Shown: positions 14,558 to 22,559, counted from the first letter of the stretch. The stretch is DNA of 29,118 bases from JARIHC01 sp035546975 (GCA_035546975.1 DASZVS010000007.1:1-29118), one strand, 5' to 3'. Made by a program: numbers and translations. The notes: generated by a model from the sequence alone, not told the origin.

Positions 14558-15967
14558 CTAAAGTTTGTGCCCATCCAGGCCCGAGTAATCAGGTGTATAC
14601 TTGTAAATGCGGAAAACTTGATTAGTTTTGGGGCCGGTCGGGTCAAGCAGGTTGGTGTTATAGAACGGCGTCGTGTATACCCAGACTTGTTTATCGTCTG
14701 GCGTAACTTCTATAGCTCGGCCATGTGTGGCGTCAGTTACAAGCGTGTTGCCGTTCGGCAAGCGCTGGGCGGCGCCCATGATGTTAGAGAAGAATTCCTG
14801 TTGGCCGGTAGGCGCGTACGTCCATACGACCTTCGGCTGGGCATAGGCGCCGGTGCTGTCTTTGGCATAAGTGTAGCCGGTTTGCGGCAGCTTGAGCTCA
14901 AGCACACTCGAGTAAGATCGCTTGCCTGTCGTATTGTCGCCGTTATTGAATATTAAAACGTTGCCTGCGCCCGTTAGCCCCTGTTGAATCCAATGGACAT
15001 CGTGCTGGAGATAGAGTGTGCGGTCAGCTGCCGTACCTTGGTCGTATGTAGCCGGATTGCCATACCGGTAGAGCAGATCTCCTCCCATGCCGCTATTACC
15101 GCCCTCGGAGGTGGCTGCCTGCGCGGTGGTCGTGCTATGGTCGATGACCCAGAATTCGTTAAACTCGCGGGCGCTGATTATTACCTGGTTGGTTTGAGGA
15201 TTATAGCTCAGAGCATTAGTGTGTAACCAATCGGGTTTCTGGGAATACGTGTAATAGTTGGCGTTAATGCGCTGCGGATTATCCGCGACCGAACCGTAAT
15301 TCGGCTTCGTGGAATCATAATCTTGCACCAGATGGTCCCATACGTTCCATTGCCAGACTATCTTGTTGTTGGAAGGATTAACTTCTACGACTTGGTCCGC
15401 CCAAGTAGCATTAGTTTTAGGGTCGATATTTTTAGGATTTACACCGGCAGCAATGGCTTGGGCCTTGGGGATTTTCACCCATGCCAGCATCATAATGTCA
15501 CCGTTCGGCATCATAATGGCGTCGTGATGTTGTTCGTGATCGGAATCGTCGTACGTATAATTCCATTTCACGCTGCCATCCCAGTTAACTAGCTCGATTC
15601 CGCCGCCGCGGCCGCCCATCGATAGATTATTAGCTCCTTGATATGTGCGCAGCAGCAAGCCGTTACTGAGTAATTTGGTAACGGCGCCGGCATAATTGTT
15701 CAATTCCCATTCGTGAACAACCTGGCCGTTATTATTAACAAGATAGGCATTCTTACTATTAAGCGGTGCTACTAGCGAATACCCGGCCTGGGTGAGGTTT
15801 GGGTCATACTTCGTAACGGGCGGCGGCCCTACGGCTTCCGTAACAATGACTCCAACTATGATGCATACAACTATGATTGAGGCGAAGGCTGTCCATCGTC
15901 CGCGGCGCGAAAGTTTAGTAAATTTGAGGTCTGGGCGGCGGATGTGTTGTTGGAGTTGGGCAAGCAT
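14558..15967 (-). CDS. Membrane-anchored arylsulfotransferase (ASST)-family protein
   Basis: A 469-residue protein: about 27 basic cytosolic residues, one membrane anchor (residues 28-47, TAFASIIVVCIIVGVIVTEA) and an extracellular propeller. GYSLVAPLNSKNAYLVNNNG, HEQHHDAIMMPNGDIMML, WDHLVQDYD, DWLHTNALSYNPQTNQVIIS and QHDVHWIQQG are the conserved blade starts of the arylsulfotransferase (ASST/Arylsulfotran_2) family. E. coli-type ASST is periplasmic and transfers sulfate between phenols through a catalytic His. Several His lie at comparable blade positions here, but sulfotransfer is not shown; many family members may only bind. It faces the sortase-anchored propeller gene, so two surface propellers are encoded back to back. 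Confidence 0.8.
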   Translation of the reverse strand: MLAQLQQHIRRPDLKFTKLSRRGRWTAFASIIVVCIIVGVIVTEAVGPPPVTKYDPNLTQAGYSLVAPLNSKNAYLVNNNGQVVHEWELNNYAGAVTKLLSNGLLLRTYQGANNLSMGGRGGGIELVNWDGSVKWNYTYDDSDHEQHHDAIMMPNGDIMMLAWVKIPKAQAIAAGVNPKNIDPKTNATWADQVVEVNPSNNKIVWQWNVWDHLVQDYDSTKPNYGSVADNPQRINANYYTYSQKPDWLHTNALSYNPQTNQVIISAREFNEFWVIDHSTTTAQAATSEGGNSGMGGDLLYRYGNPATYDQGTAADRTLYLQHDVHWIQQGLTGAGNVLIFNNGDNTTGKRSYSSVLELKLPQTGYTYAKDSTGAYAQPKVVWTYAPTGQQEFFSNIMGAAQRLPNGNTLVTDATHGRAIEVTPDDKQVWVYTTPFYNTNLLDPTGPKTNQVFRIYKYTPDYSGLDGHKL

Positions 15968-15978
15968 GGACTATCACT

Positions 15979-15984
15979 ATTATA
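15979..15984 (-). promoter_or_regulatory. -10 box of the ASST-family gene
   Basis: TATAAT on the minus strand, eleven nucleotides before ATG 15967, leaving a leader of only four or five nucleotides without an SD. Confidence 0.5.
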
Positions 15985-16081
15985 TAGCCGAATCTTAAAT
16001 TATGCTGAGAGCAACTCACGCCGGTATCAGCATATAGGTTGGGCAGCAAGGCCGCAGGCGCAGTCATAGCCCGCTAAGCGG

Positions 16082-16095
16082 TTACCATTTGGTAA
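16082..16095. promoter_or_regulatory. Candidate operator palindrome at the second MFS promoter
   Basis: TTACCA-TT-TGGTAA: two perfect 6-bp arms with a 2-nt centre. It covers the -35 and upstream spacer of the promoter whose -10 is at 16103-16108, the usual place for a repressor of an efflux gene. No regulator gene is adjacent. Confidence 0.45.
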
Positions 16096-16102
16096 ATATA
16101 AG

Positions 16103-16108
16103 TATAAT
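16103..16108 (+). promoter_or_regulatory. -10 box of the second MFS gene
   Basis: TATAAT, with start of transcription near 16114-16115, which coincides with the ATG of a 16-codon mini-ORF. Confidence 0.5.
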
Positions 16109-16113
16109 CAGGA

Positions 16114-16164
16114 ATGATTGCCGGTCTTGAATCATGCATGTACCCCATGAGAAACTACAGGTAA
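16114..16164 (+). CDS. Possible leaderless mini-ORF coupled to the MFS gene
   Basis: ATG at 16114 lies five nucleotides after the -10 box and opens a 16-codon frame (MIAGLESCMYPMRNYR) that stops with TAA at 16162-16164. The last base of that stop is the first base of ATG 16164, the proposed MFS start (TAATG). This is a classic termination-reinitiation arrangement, but the ORF is too short to be sure that it is translated. Confidence 0.3.
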   Translation: MIAGLESCMYPMRNYR

Positions 16165-17708
16165 TGAAACCGGCAAAGGGTTCTCGAACGCTGAAGTTTA
16201 TCGTGCTGGCGGCAATGGTAGCTAATGCCATGATCCTTATTGATCAAACGGCAGTGCCGCTAGCCTTACCGGACATCGTCCACACTTTCTCGATTTCTCA
16301 GGGCGATTCGCAGTGGGTATTGAATGCTAGTCTTTTGCCGCTTGCGAGTTTCTTGGTGCTTGGGGGCCGTATGGGCGATATGTTCGGCCCAAAGAAGATA
16401 TTTTCCATTGGCCTATTTGCTTTTGCCGGCGCCTCGGCAGTCGGCGGCTTTGCTCCTACATTCCCTCTTTTGCTACTATGCCGTATTGTCCAAGGGGTCG
16501 GAGGCGCGCTCATGCTGCCTACTTCCATCTCAGTAGTCAGTACCATGGTATCGAATCGTAACAAAGGCCGCATATTGGGGTTAGTGGGCGGCGTGGCGGC
16601 CGTAGCCGGTGCCTTTGGGCCAACGCTCGGCGGTGTACTAACGAGTGTTTTTAGTTGGCGGGCCGTACTTTTAGTTAACTTGCCGCTCGCCTGTTTCGCG
16701 TATTTAGCGCTGCGCCGGGCTGCGCCAGCAAATCGGCCAGCAGTAGCCAGAGGCCACATCGATATTACAGGAACAGTGCTGCTGGCTATAGCGCTGACCG
16801 GTCTGGTGTTTGGATTAGCACAATCACAGCAGCTGAGTTATGATGCGCCGATTGCTTCGGTAGCAGTGCCGCTTGGCATTAGCCTGCTCGCAGCGATCGG
16901 CTTTGTTGCAACCGAGCGCCATTCTCCAAACCCGCTTATGAGTTTTGGGCTCCTCAAACGGCATCCTAATTATTTGGGGGCAACCGTTAGCCAGATAATC
17001 GGCGGCATGGCTGAAATGGGCATGGGCATCCTCTTGCCGCTGTTTTTGATACTCGATCTGGGTATGCCGCCAATAGTAGCCGGCGTAGCATTGATCCCTG
17101 CCAGTTTGCCTATGGTATTTGTGGCTCCGGCGGCTGGTAGGTGGTACGACCGTGTGGGCGGGCGGCAGCCTCTTATGGCTGGCTTTGCCATGCTGTCGGT
17201 ATCCGTGGGTCTTATGGCAGCGGCGGTTTTTGCCGATAATTACGTATGGCTCTTGCCCGGCTTGTTGCTATACGGCGTTGGTCTGGCACTGGTGCTTGCG
17301 ACTAATGACCCGGTGACGCTCGACACTTTGCCCGATGAAAGGCACGGCGAGGCTTCCGGCGTGTCGGCGACGGCAGAACAATTTGGCGGGGCAATCGGGA
17401 TTGCCGGCCTATACTTAATTTTTCATACCAGTTATGTCGACAAACTTCATGAACTAATAAGAGAAAGAGGGTTGTCGATGCAGATTAGCCAGTTGGAACA
17501 TCTACGGTCGACCATTATTGCCGCCGAACAGACCGGGCTAAAGCCTGATCACATCCCTGCTGCTCTAGCGTCATATCTTCCGGCGGCACTTTCCGCTTCG
17601 GACTACGGTTATGCGATCGCCTTCGTAGCGACGAGCATCCTCTCGCTTATAGGGCTTTTGGCGGTGCTATTGTTAGTGAGGCCCGCCGTAGCCGACCCGC
17701 AGGATTAA
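16164..17708 (+). CDS. MFS transporter, DHA2 (EmrB/QacA-like) 14-helix exporter
   Basis: About 514 residues with 14 membrane helices, the DHA2 layout. Helix 1 has ANAMILIDQTAVPLALPDI (motif D1-like), the loop 2-3 is GGRMGDMFGPKKIF (motif A), helix 4-5 has GRILGLVGGVAAVAGAFGPTLGG (motif C, the antiporter signature). Proton-driven export of a drug, lipid or peptide is likely; the substrate is unknown. An upstream ATG at 16134 is in frame, but ATG 16164 overlaps the stop of a mini-ORF and gives a normal DHA2 N-terminus. It has a palindromic candidate operator and is divergent from the ASST-family gene. It converges with typA after 27 bp. Confidence 0.85.
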   Translation: MKPAKGSRTLKFIVLAAMVANAMILIDQTAVPLALPDIVHTFSISQGDSQWVLNASLLPLASFLVLGGRMGDMFGPKKIFSIGLFAFAGASAVGGFAPTFPLLLLCRIVQGVGGALMLPTSISVVSTMVSNRNKGRILGLVGGVAAVAGAFGPTLGGVLTSVFSWRAVLLVNLPLACFAYLALRRAAPANRPAVARGHIDITGTVLLAIALTGLVFGLAQSQQLSYDAPIASVAVPLGISLLAAIGFVATERHSPNPLMSFGLLKRHPNYLGATVSQIIGGMAEMGMGILLPLFLILDLGMPPIVAGVALIPASLPMVFVAPAAGRWYDRVGGRQPLMAGFAMLSVSVGLMAAAVFADNYVWLLPGLLLYGVGLALVLATNDPVTLDTLPDERHGEASGVSATAEQFGGAIGIAGLYLIFHTSYVDKLHELIRERGLSMQISQLEHLRSTIIAAEQTGLKPDHIPAALASYLPAALSASDYGYAIAFVATSILSLIGLLAVLLLVRPAVADPQD

Positions 17709-17735
17709 TAATCGCTTTCTAGTTGGATAAGCAAC

Positions 17736-19562
17736 TTATTTTTGTCGTTTTCTCTTCGTGGGATCGAGCTCTTTTTTGCGTAGCCGCAAGTTTTCAGGAG
17801 TTACTTCAAGCAATTCATCATCCTCAATAAAGTCGAGGCATTGCTCAAGGCTGAAAATCGTAGGAGGAGTCAGGTGGACGACGCCATCTGATGATGATGA
17901 ACGCATGTTTGTAAGGTGCTTGGCTTTGCAGACATTGATTTCCATGTCTTCTTGGCGGGTATTCAGGCCGATGATCTGGCCGGCATAAACTTTTTCGGCC
18001 GGCCCTACATAGAGCGTTCCACGGGATTCGGCGTTTTGCAGAGAGTATGGCGTGGTGACTCCGGTCTCAAAAGCGATGAGCACGCCATTCCGCAACTGCT
18101 GCAGGGGCGTGCCTACCGGCTGAAAACCGATAACCAGGCTATTCATAATAATAGTGCCCTTAGTGCTCGTGAGCAGCGTGTTGCGCATGCCCAAGAGTGC
18201 CCGTGTCGGCATTTTATAAATAAGCTTAGTGACGCCTTTAGGACTGGCAAACTGTTCAGACAGCGTGGCGCGCCGCTGCCCGAGTTCCATCTGTACGCTG
18301 CCGACGTGTTCGGCGGGGACCTCAATAATTACTTCTTCGACCGGTTCGACTGTCTGGCTGTTCTCTTGATGGGTTACAACTTGCGGCCGGCCGACTTCAA
18401 ATTCAAATCCTTCGCGGCGCATAGTTTCGATAAGTACTCCGAGGTGTAGTTCGCCCCGCCCCGCCACGGTGAAGCCGATACCGCTCTCTTCGACTTGCAG
18501 CCCAACGTTCGTTTCGAGCTCTTTATTGAGCCGCTCTGCAATTTGGCGGGAGGTATTGAACTTGCCTTCTTGGCCTTTGAACGGGCTGGTGTTGGGACCG
18601 AGAAAAATCCTGAGAGTTGGCGCCTCTACTTCGATAGTGGGTAGCGCTTCCGGGCTGTCGGCATCGGCTACAGTGTCTCCTATCGCGGCATCGGCGATGC
18701 CGGTAAGCTGTACGATGTCGCCAGCTACGCCGACCGGTACCTCAAACCTATTAAGGCCGTGACTCATAAACACTGTGTCGACTTTGGCACTGGCGATTAC
18801 GCTGTTCTTTTTGCAGAGTGCAACCTGTTGGCCGCCCCGCACTGTCCCCCGTGTAATGCGGCCGATGGCATACTTGCCTTTGAAGCTGTCATGCGCGAGT
18901 GCCGTCACTAGCATCTGGAACGGTTTATCGATTTCAACGCGCGGCGCAGGTATATCTTTTTGTATGGCTTCAAATATAGGGTCGAGATTAGCTGCGTCTT
19001 CGCTGTTGGCTGGCGGCGAGGCCCAGGCTTTGCCCTCGCGGCCGATGGCGTAATAAATTGGGTAATGTAACTGGTCCTCGTGCACTGCTAGCTCAAGGAA
19101 GAGATCTGCTAGTTCGTCTTCAACTTCTTTTATGCGCGAGCCAGTCTTGTCGATTTTATTAATAATGACGATTGGCTTTATTTCGGCCGCCAGAGCTTTG
19201 CCGAGCACGAATTTGGTCTGGGGCATCGGGCCCTCTTGGGCGTCAACGATGAGGATGCAGCCGTCTGCCATATTAAGCGTTCGCTCAACCTCGCCGCTGA
19301 AATCGGCGTGCCCCGGCGTGTCGATAATATTGATCCGGTAGTCGCCATGTTGCACGGCGGTTACTTTGGCAGTAATGGTAATACCCCGCTCTTTTTCTTG
19401 GTCGCCGGAATCCATGATCAGATCCTGGCTCATCTCCGCCTGGTTGTCGCGGAAAGTCTGGGACTGTTTAAGCAGGCCGTCGACGAGCGTCGTTTTGCCA
19501 TGGTCCACATGCGCGATAATCGCGATGTTGCGTATTTTGGCCGGGTCTTGTGTTGACTTCAT
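17736..19562 (-). CDS. typA: Ribosome-binding GTPase TypA/BipA
   Basis: A 608-residue translational GTPase of full family length. G1 is AHVDHGKTT, switch I has RGITI, G3 is DTPGHADF, G4 is NKID. Domains run G domain (1-200), beta-barrel (about 205-295), the EF-G-like domains III and V (310-480, with AGRGELHLGVLIETMRREGFEF), and the BipA-specific C-terminal domain with NAESRGTLYVGPAEKVYAGQIIG and a strongly basic tail. BipA binds 70S ribosomes, aids 50S assembly and is needed at low temperature in many bacteria. It is a core gene and the best phylogenetic marker in the window. A short leader with a terminator-like hairpin covers its ribosome site. Confidence 0.97.
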   Translation of the reverse strand: MKSTQDPAKIRNIAIIAHVDHGKTTLVDGLLKQSQTFRDNQAEMSQDLIMDSGDQEKERGITITAKVTAVQHGDYRINIIDTPGHADFSGEVERTLNMADGCILIVDAQEGPMPQTKFVLGKALAAEIKPIVIINKIDKTGSRIKEVEDELADLFLELAVHEDQLHYPIYYAIGREGKAWASPPANSEDAANLDPIFEAIQKDIPAPRVEIDKPFQMLVTALAHDSFKGKYAIGRITRGTVRGGQQVALCKKNSVIASAKVDTVFMSHGLNRFEVPVGVAGDIVQLTGIADAAIGDTVADADSPEALPTIEVEAPTLRIFLGPNTSPFKGQEGKFNTSRQIAERLNKELETNVGLQVEESGIGFTVAGRGELHLGVLIETMRREGFEFEVGRPQVVTHQENSQTVEPVEEVIIEVPAEHVGSVQMELGQRRATLSEQFASPKGVTKLIYKMPTRALLGMRNTLLTSTKGTIIMNSLVIGFQPVGTPLQQLRNGVLIAFETGVTTPYSLQNAESRGTLYVGPAEKVYAGQIIGLNTRQEDMEINVCKAKHLTNMRSSSSDGVVHLTPPTIFSLEQCLDFIEDDELLEVTPENLRLRKKELDPTKRKRQK

Positions 19563-19573
19563 GCAATAAAAAA

Positions 19574-19594
19574 AGCGCTCCTTCGAAAAGCGCT
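19574..19594 (-). promoter_or_regulatory. Leader hairpin with T run before typA (attenuator or SD mask)
   Basis: On the minus strand AGCGCT pairs with AGCGCT; two G-U and one A-U inner pairs extend the stem to about nine pairs with a CGA loop. Seven T follow, then the start codon. The only SD-like element (AAGGAG) is inside the 3' arm. It looks like an intrinsic terminator located between promoter and start. Confidence 0.5.
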
Positions 19595-19610
19595 AGCTTT
19601 CTTATCTGTA

Positions 19611-19619
19611 ATTATACCA
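19611..19619 (-). promoter_or_regulatory. Extended -10 promoter of typA
   Basis: TGG followed by TATAAT on the minus strand; transcription would start near 19604, giving a leader of about 42 nt. Confidence 0.55.
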
Positions 19620-19667
19620 TATCTTCGGCTCAGCCGGCTTAGAGTACCGATCCAGGATACTAAATTA

Positions 19668-20153
19668 TTATACTGTTATCACTATGCCTGAACCCGGCCG
19701 CGGTTCAAAAGTGCCATTTTGGCCGAAATCATCCCGGCGCTTTCGAAGCAACGGCTCAAGCGGCCGCGGCATAATTAGCAGATCTTCTGCCAGTTTCCCC
19801 TTAATGCGCCTTTGCCGTAGGCGGCCGAGTGATGAGGCGTGCTCCATGACGCCTTTCATGAAGGCCATGTACACTTCAGATGGGTCATTCTTGCGATCGG
19901 TGGCGAGCTGGATACTTACCACATTTTCGGATGCAAGATGGCCGTTTGATGCGGCTGGTTCTTCTAAAGTATTAGGGCTCACATCTACGATGAACCATGC
20001 TTTAGGGTCTAGTGCAGCCGCATACACGCCTCTGCCTATTGTATTTATAACTCTTCCTGCCAGCTTGGCTGCAACGTCAGTATTGAGCTCAACTCCGGTA
20101 ATGTCGGGCGCAAGCATAAATTGGCTATTGTGAAAATTAGGGCCGCCGGGCAT
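19668..20153 (-). CDS. Hypothetical protein, 161 residues
   Basis: Not recognised. Soluble alpha/beta protein without signal or membrane helix. The N-terminal half alternates strands and small helices (VAAKLAGRVINTIGRGVYAA, then AWFIVDVSP). The second half has a helix VYMAFMKGVMEHASSLGRLRQ and many arginines (RQRRIKG, RKRRDDF), suggesting RNA or ribosome contact as an inference only. The start is strongly supported: TGGTATTAT sits exactly six nucleotides before the ATG (leaderless). It lies upstream of typA in the same direction, but typA has its own promoter. Confidence 0.5.
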   Translation of the reverse strand: MPGGPNFHNSQFMLAPDITGVELNTDVAAKLAGRVINTIGRGVYAAALDPKAWFIVDVSPNTLEEPAASNGHLASENVVSIQLATDRKNDPSEVYMAFMKGVMEHASSLGRLRQRRIKGKLAEDLLIMPRPLEPLLRKRRDDFGQNGTFEPRPGSGIVITV

Positions 20154-20159
20154 AGAGGT

Positions 20160-20168
20160 ATAATACCA
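20160..20168 (-). promoter_or_regulatory. Extended -10 promoter, leaderless start of the 19668-20153 gene
   Basis: TGG followed by TATTAT on the minus strand, exactly six nucleotides before ATG 20153. Confidence 0.6.
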
Positions 20169-20208
20169 TTAAATGTAATATTTTACAATATATAACTTCG
20201 TACACCAG

Positions 20209-20631
20209 TCACGAATTTTGCCCGCTCATCGCCTTTTTGATCGTCTGAAAGTCGTGTTCGCCAATCTCAATAACGCCAAATCGAAATTTATAACCCCATT
20301 GCACTTTGTTTTCGATAAAATCAAGCTCCTCGATTAAAGGCTTAATCGGTACTTCTCTCGTCCTTTCAAAACGTACATTTCTCCGCCAAGGGCTAAAAGA
20401 CGGCGTCACTTCGACTTGGTACGGCTCATCGTCTGTGACCTGGCACAACGCAGTGAAAGCCTGGAGCGGCTCGCCATTTTCAAAACTCGTTTTCGGGGAA
20501 TAGAAGATGATCCAGTCGCCTTTTTTCATTTTTTTTAGAGCCCATGGCTTGCCGTGATTCGCCTGCGTAAAGCCACCCTCCACCCCTCTCTGAACATGAT
20601 CTCGGCTTACTACGTTAATCCAGTAACTCAT
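20209..20631 (-). CDS. EVE-domain (PUA-like) protein
   Basis: A 140-residue single-domain protein. SYWINVVSRDHVQRGVEGGFTQANHGKPWALKKMKKGDWIIFYSPK is the standard EVE opening, followed by QAFTALCQVTDDEPYQVE and the WRRNVRFERTREVPIKPLIEELDFI segment. Full family length is 140-150. EVE domains are PUA-related readers that bind modified cytosine or adenine bases in DNA or RNA; stand-alone copies occur with restriction systems and with RNA modification. No restriction gene is adjacent here. ATG 20631 lies eight nucleotides after TGCTATATT. Confidence 0.85.
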   Translation of the reverse strand: MSYWINVVSRDHVQRGVEGGFTQANHGKPWALKKMKKGDWIIFYSPKTSFENGEPLQAFTALCQVTDDEPYQVEVTPSFSPWRRNVRFERTREVPIKPLIEELDFIENKVQWGYKFRFGVIEIGEHDFQTIKKAMSGQNS

Positions 20632-20639
20632 TGCCTTTT

Positions 20640-20648
20640 AATATAGCA
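20640..20648 (-). promoter_or_regulatory. Extended -10 promoter of the EVE gene
   Basis: TGC followed by TATATT on the minus strand, eight nucleotides before ATG 20631; AAAAGG in between could assist initiation weakly. Confidence 0.5.
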
Positions 20649-20721
20649 AACAGAAATCTAACATATAGAGGCGTTCTGATCCCGCCACTGTATTTACTTC
20701 TTTATGACCGTACAACTACAA

Positions 20722-22068
20722 CTAGTTTTCTGCCAATTGATAATAGTTGCGCAATTTACGGTTCGAAGCTTTAGAGCGTTGTTTTGTCATCGTGGTAATG
20801 TTCTCTTTCGTTAATCTGCGCAGGATACTTTTTATCGTAACTTCGGTGATAGGGCGTGAATGCGTGCGAGTGTATGTATCGTAAACTGTGCGCGCGTCAG
20901 CCGGGCCGTCATGCTGGCGCAAAATTCCAATCACGGCATCCATGGTTTCGGATACGGGGCGCCGGCGTGCCACAGCTGAAAAATTATATGCCTTAGCAAT
21001 TAAAAGCTGCTTCTTAGATGTGTCCGCGGATATTTCTTCCGCCATCTTCCTGCCTTTCTCTAAGGCGGATGAACTACGATCGTCGACGGCTATCACGATT
21101 TCAACCAAAGCTTCGACAGCCGCTTTATAGCTGTCATTTAGCGTGACCTGGGTATGTTGGTGGCCAAAGGGTATTTCCAGCCTCTCGACGCTAGGAAAAT
21201 ATCTATAGTGAGACGTGCTTTTAGTGGCTCTAATAGATGAGCCCAATATATTGTTGATGCGGGTTCTTATATGCGCGGGATCTTCATCCGGGAGGGCGCG
21301 AGTCGTATGAGCTACCACTTCTTCGGCGGTGAACTCAAATTTCCCCGCATCATACTGGTGGCGTACGAAATCTTGAATGGCTAGGGTTATGGGCCCCCGC
21401 TCGGGCCCTGGCCTGTCAGGTTGGTCAATCCCATTGATCCGAAAAAGCCTATTATTACCTTCTGTTTCTCGACGGACGACACTGACGATGCCATTCGCGG
21501 CCAAAGCCCTCGAAGTAATATCTACCGTTCGTAGACTATTTTGGTATTCAGAACTTTCCCAATCAGCGGGATTTATTCCGGCAATCTGGACGGTTGATAA
21601 GCTGGACTCGGGGCTAGTGACGAGTTCGGCGAGTAGGGATGCGCGATTTTGTGGTGCCCGGACGGCGCCTTTACTGTGGGTGGGGCCAAAAATTCGTTGA
21701 ACTGAGATATCAGGGTGGTTTAAGCTCCAATCTAAAATTAATCCAGCCGTCGGTATACCGACTTCTTGGCCGAACTCCGTAATAGCGTAAGCCTTTGCCT
21801 CGCCTATATGAGATTGGACGGTACCCTTTAGTACTTGCCCTATTGGCTCAAGGCTATTAATACAATAATCGAAGGGGACGCCCGGCGATGGATACCAATC
21901 TGCGCCGCTACCTAAAAACTCTTTAAAACCTTCTCCCATATAATGACGGGATAGCATGGTGGCCGACTTCCCTAGATGCAACAATAACAAGGCTTTTGCC
22001 TCGTGATTGCCAATGCCGGCAATTAGGTCATAGGTTTCTACGCCCGGAGATTGCTCGAAGGGGGCCAT
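20722..22068 (-). CDS. Large protein with several winged-helix-like segments
   Basis: About 448 residues, no signal or membrane helix. The last 75 residues are a clear winged helix: MDAVIGILRQHDGPADARTVYDTY, VTIKSILRRLTKENI and a basic wing (TKQRSKASNRKLRNYY). Earlier segments look like further winged helices: residues about 8-105 (ALLLLHLGKSATMLSRHYM, YCINSLEPIGQVLKGTV, AYAITEFGQEVGI), about 145-215 (LRTVDITSRALAANGIVSVVRRE) and about 225-300 (IQDFVRHQYDAGKFEFTAEEV, IRTRINNILGSSIRA). A helical linker (320-375) separates them. This suggests a multivalent DNA-binding regulator or chromatin-like factor, with the target unknown. ATG 22068 is preferred to 22104 because TGGTATTTT lies between them. 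The DUF1398 gene is 64 bp upstream. Confidence 0.6.
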   Translation of the reverse strand: MAPFEQSPGVETYDLIAGIGNHEAKALLLLHLGKSATMLSRHYMGEGFKEFLGSGADWYPSPGVPFDYCINSLEPIGQVLKGTVQSHIGEAKAYAITEFGQEVGIPTAGLILDWSLNHPDISVQRIFGPTHSKGAVRAPQNRASLLAELVTSPESSLSTVQIAGINPADWESSEYQNSLRTVDITSRALAANGIVSVVRRETEGNNRLFRINGIDQPDRPGPERGPITLAIQDFVRHQYDAGKFEFTAEEVVAHTTRALPDEDPAHIRTRINNILGSSIRATKSTSHYRYFPSVERLEIPFGHQHTQVTLNDSYKAAVEALVEIVIAVDDRSSSALEKGRKMAEEISADTSKKQLLIAKAYNFSAVARRRPVSETMDAVIGILRQHDGPADARTVYDTYTRTHSRPITEVTIKSILRRLTKENITTMTKQRSKASNRKLRNYYQLAEN

Positions 22069-22075
22069 AAATATA

Positions 22076-22084
22076 AAAATACCA
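22076..22084 (-). promoter_or_regulatory. Extended -10 promoter of the multi-winged-helix gene
   Basis: TGG followed by TATTTT on the minus strand, seven nucleotides before ATG 22068. Confidence 0.45.
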
Positions 22085-22132
22085 CATTTTGTGATATTTG
22101 GCAAATTTTGGCTCGGCGTACCGGTCTTGAAT

Positions 22133-22546
22133 CTAGACTTCGACTTCCGGATATGACTCTACGTAAGTCTCTCCGTTTGCTCCGCCGTAAATCACTGTAC
22201 GCTTTTCGAAATCCACTTGGAACCAAATAATACCGGCTTCCCAGGTTGATTTGAGGAATTCCGGGAAAGTACTCTCGCCTGCTTGGTCCGTGCGTAACGC
22301 CTTAACGAGGGCTTCTTTATCAAATTGTGGGATGTCAGCCGAGCCTTCAACAAGCGGCTCCCCCTGCTGAACAACAGAGCCATCCTCCATAAAATAGATG
22401 CTCTGGCAAGATGGCAAAGACCATACATTCTGTTTAACCCCTGCCTGGCGCAAAACTTCTGCTAGGTACGGGAATCCCCCGACTTTTGGCCGGATAGACG
22501 CGGCCTTCTGTTGGGCGGCTTGCAGGGACTCAACGGCTTTGCTCAT
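22133..22546 (-). CDS. DUF1398 family protein
   Basis: A 137-residue soluble protein matching DUF1398 (E. coli YbcV-like) over its length: a helical N-terminus (AVESLQAAQQKAASIRPKVG) and FPYLAEVLRQAGVKQNVWSLP, then QFDKEALVKALRTDQAGESTFPEFLKSTWEAGIIWFQVDFEKRTVIYGG. The family has no established biochemical function. TATAAT lies seven nucleotides before the ATG. It is in the same direction as the multi-winged-helix gene downstream, although that gene has its own promoter. Confidence 0.75.
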   Translation of the reverse strand: MSKAVESLQAAQQKAASIRPKVGGFPYLAEVLRQAGVKQNVWSLPSCQSIYFMEDGSVVQQGEPLVEGSADIPQFDKEALVKALRTDQAGESTFPEFLKSTWEAGIIWFQVDFEKRTVIYGGANGETYVESYPEVEV

Positions 22547-22553
22547 AGGGACT

Positions 22554-22559
22554 ATTATA
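22554..22559 (-). promoter_or_regulatory. -10 box of the DUF1398 gene
   Basis: TATAAT on the minus strand, seven nucleotides before ATG 22546; leaderless or near-leaderless. Confidence 0.5.
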
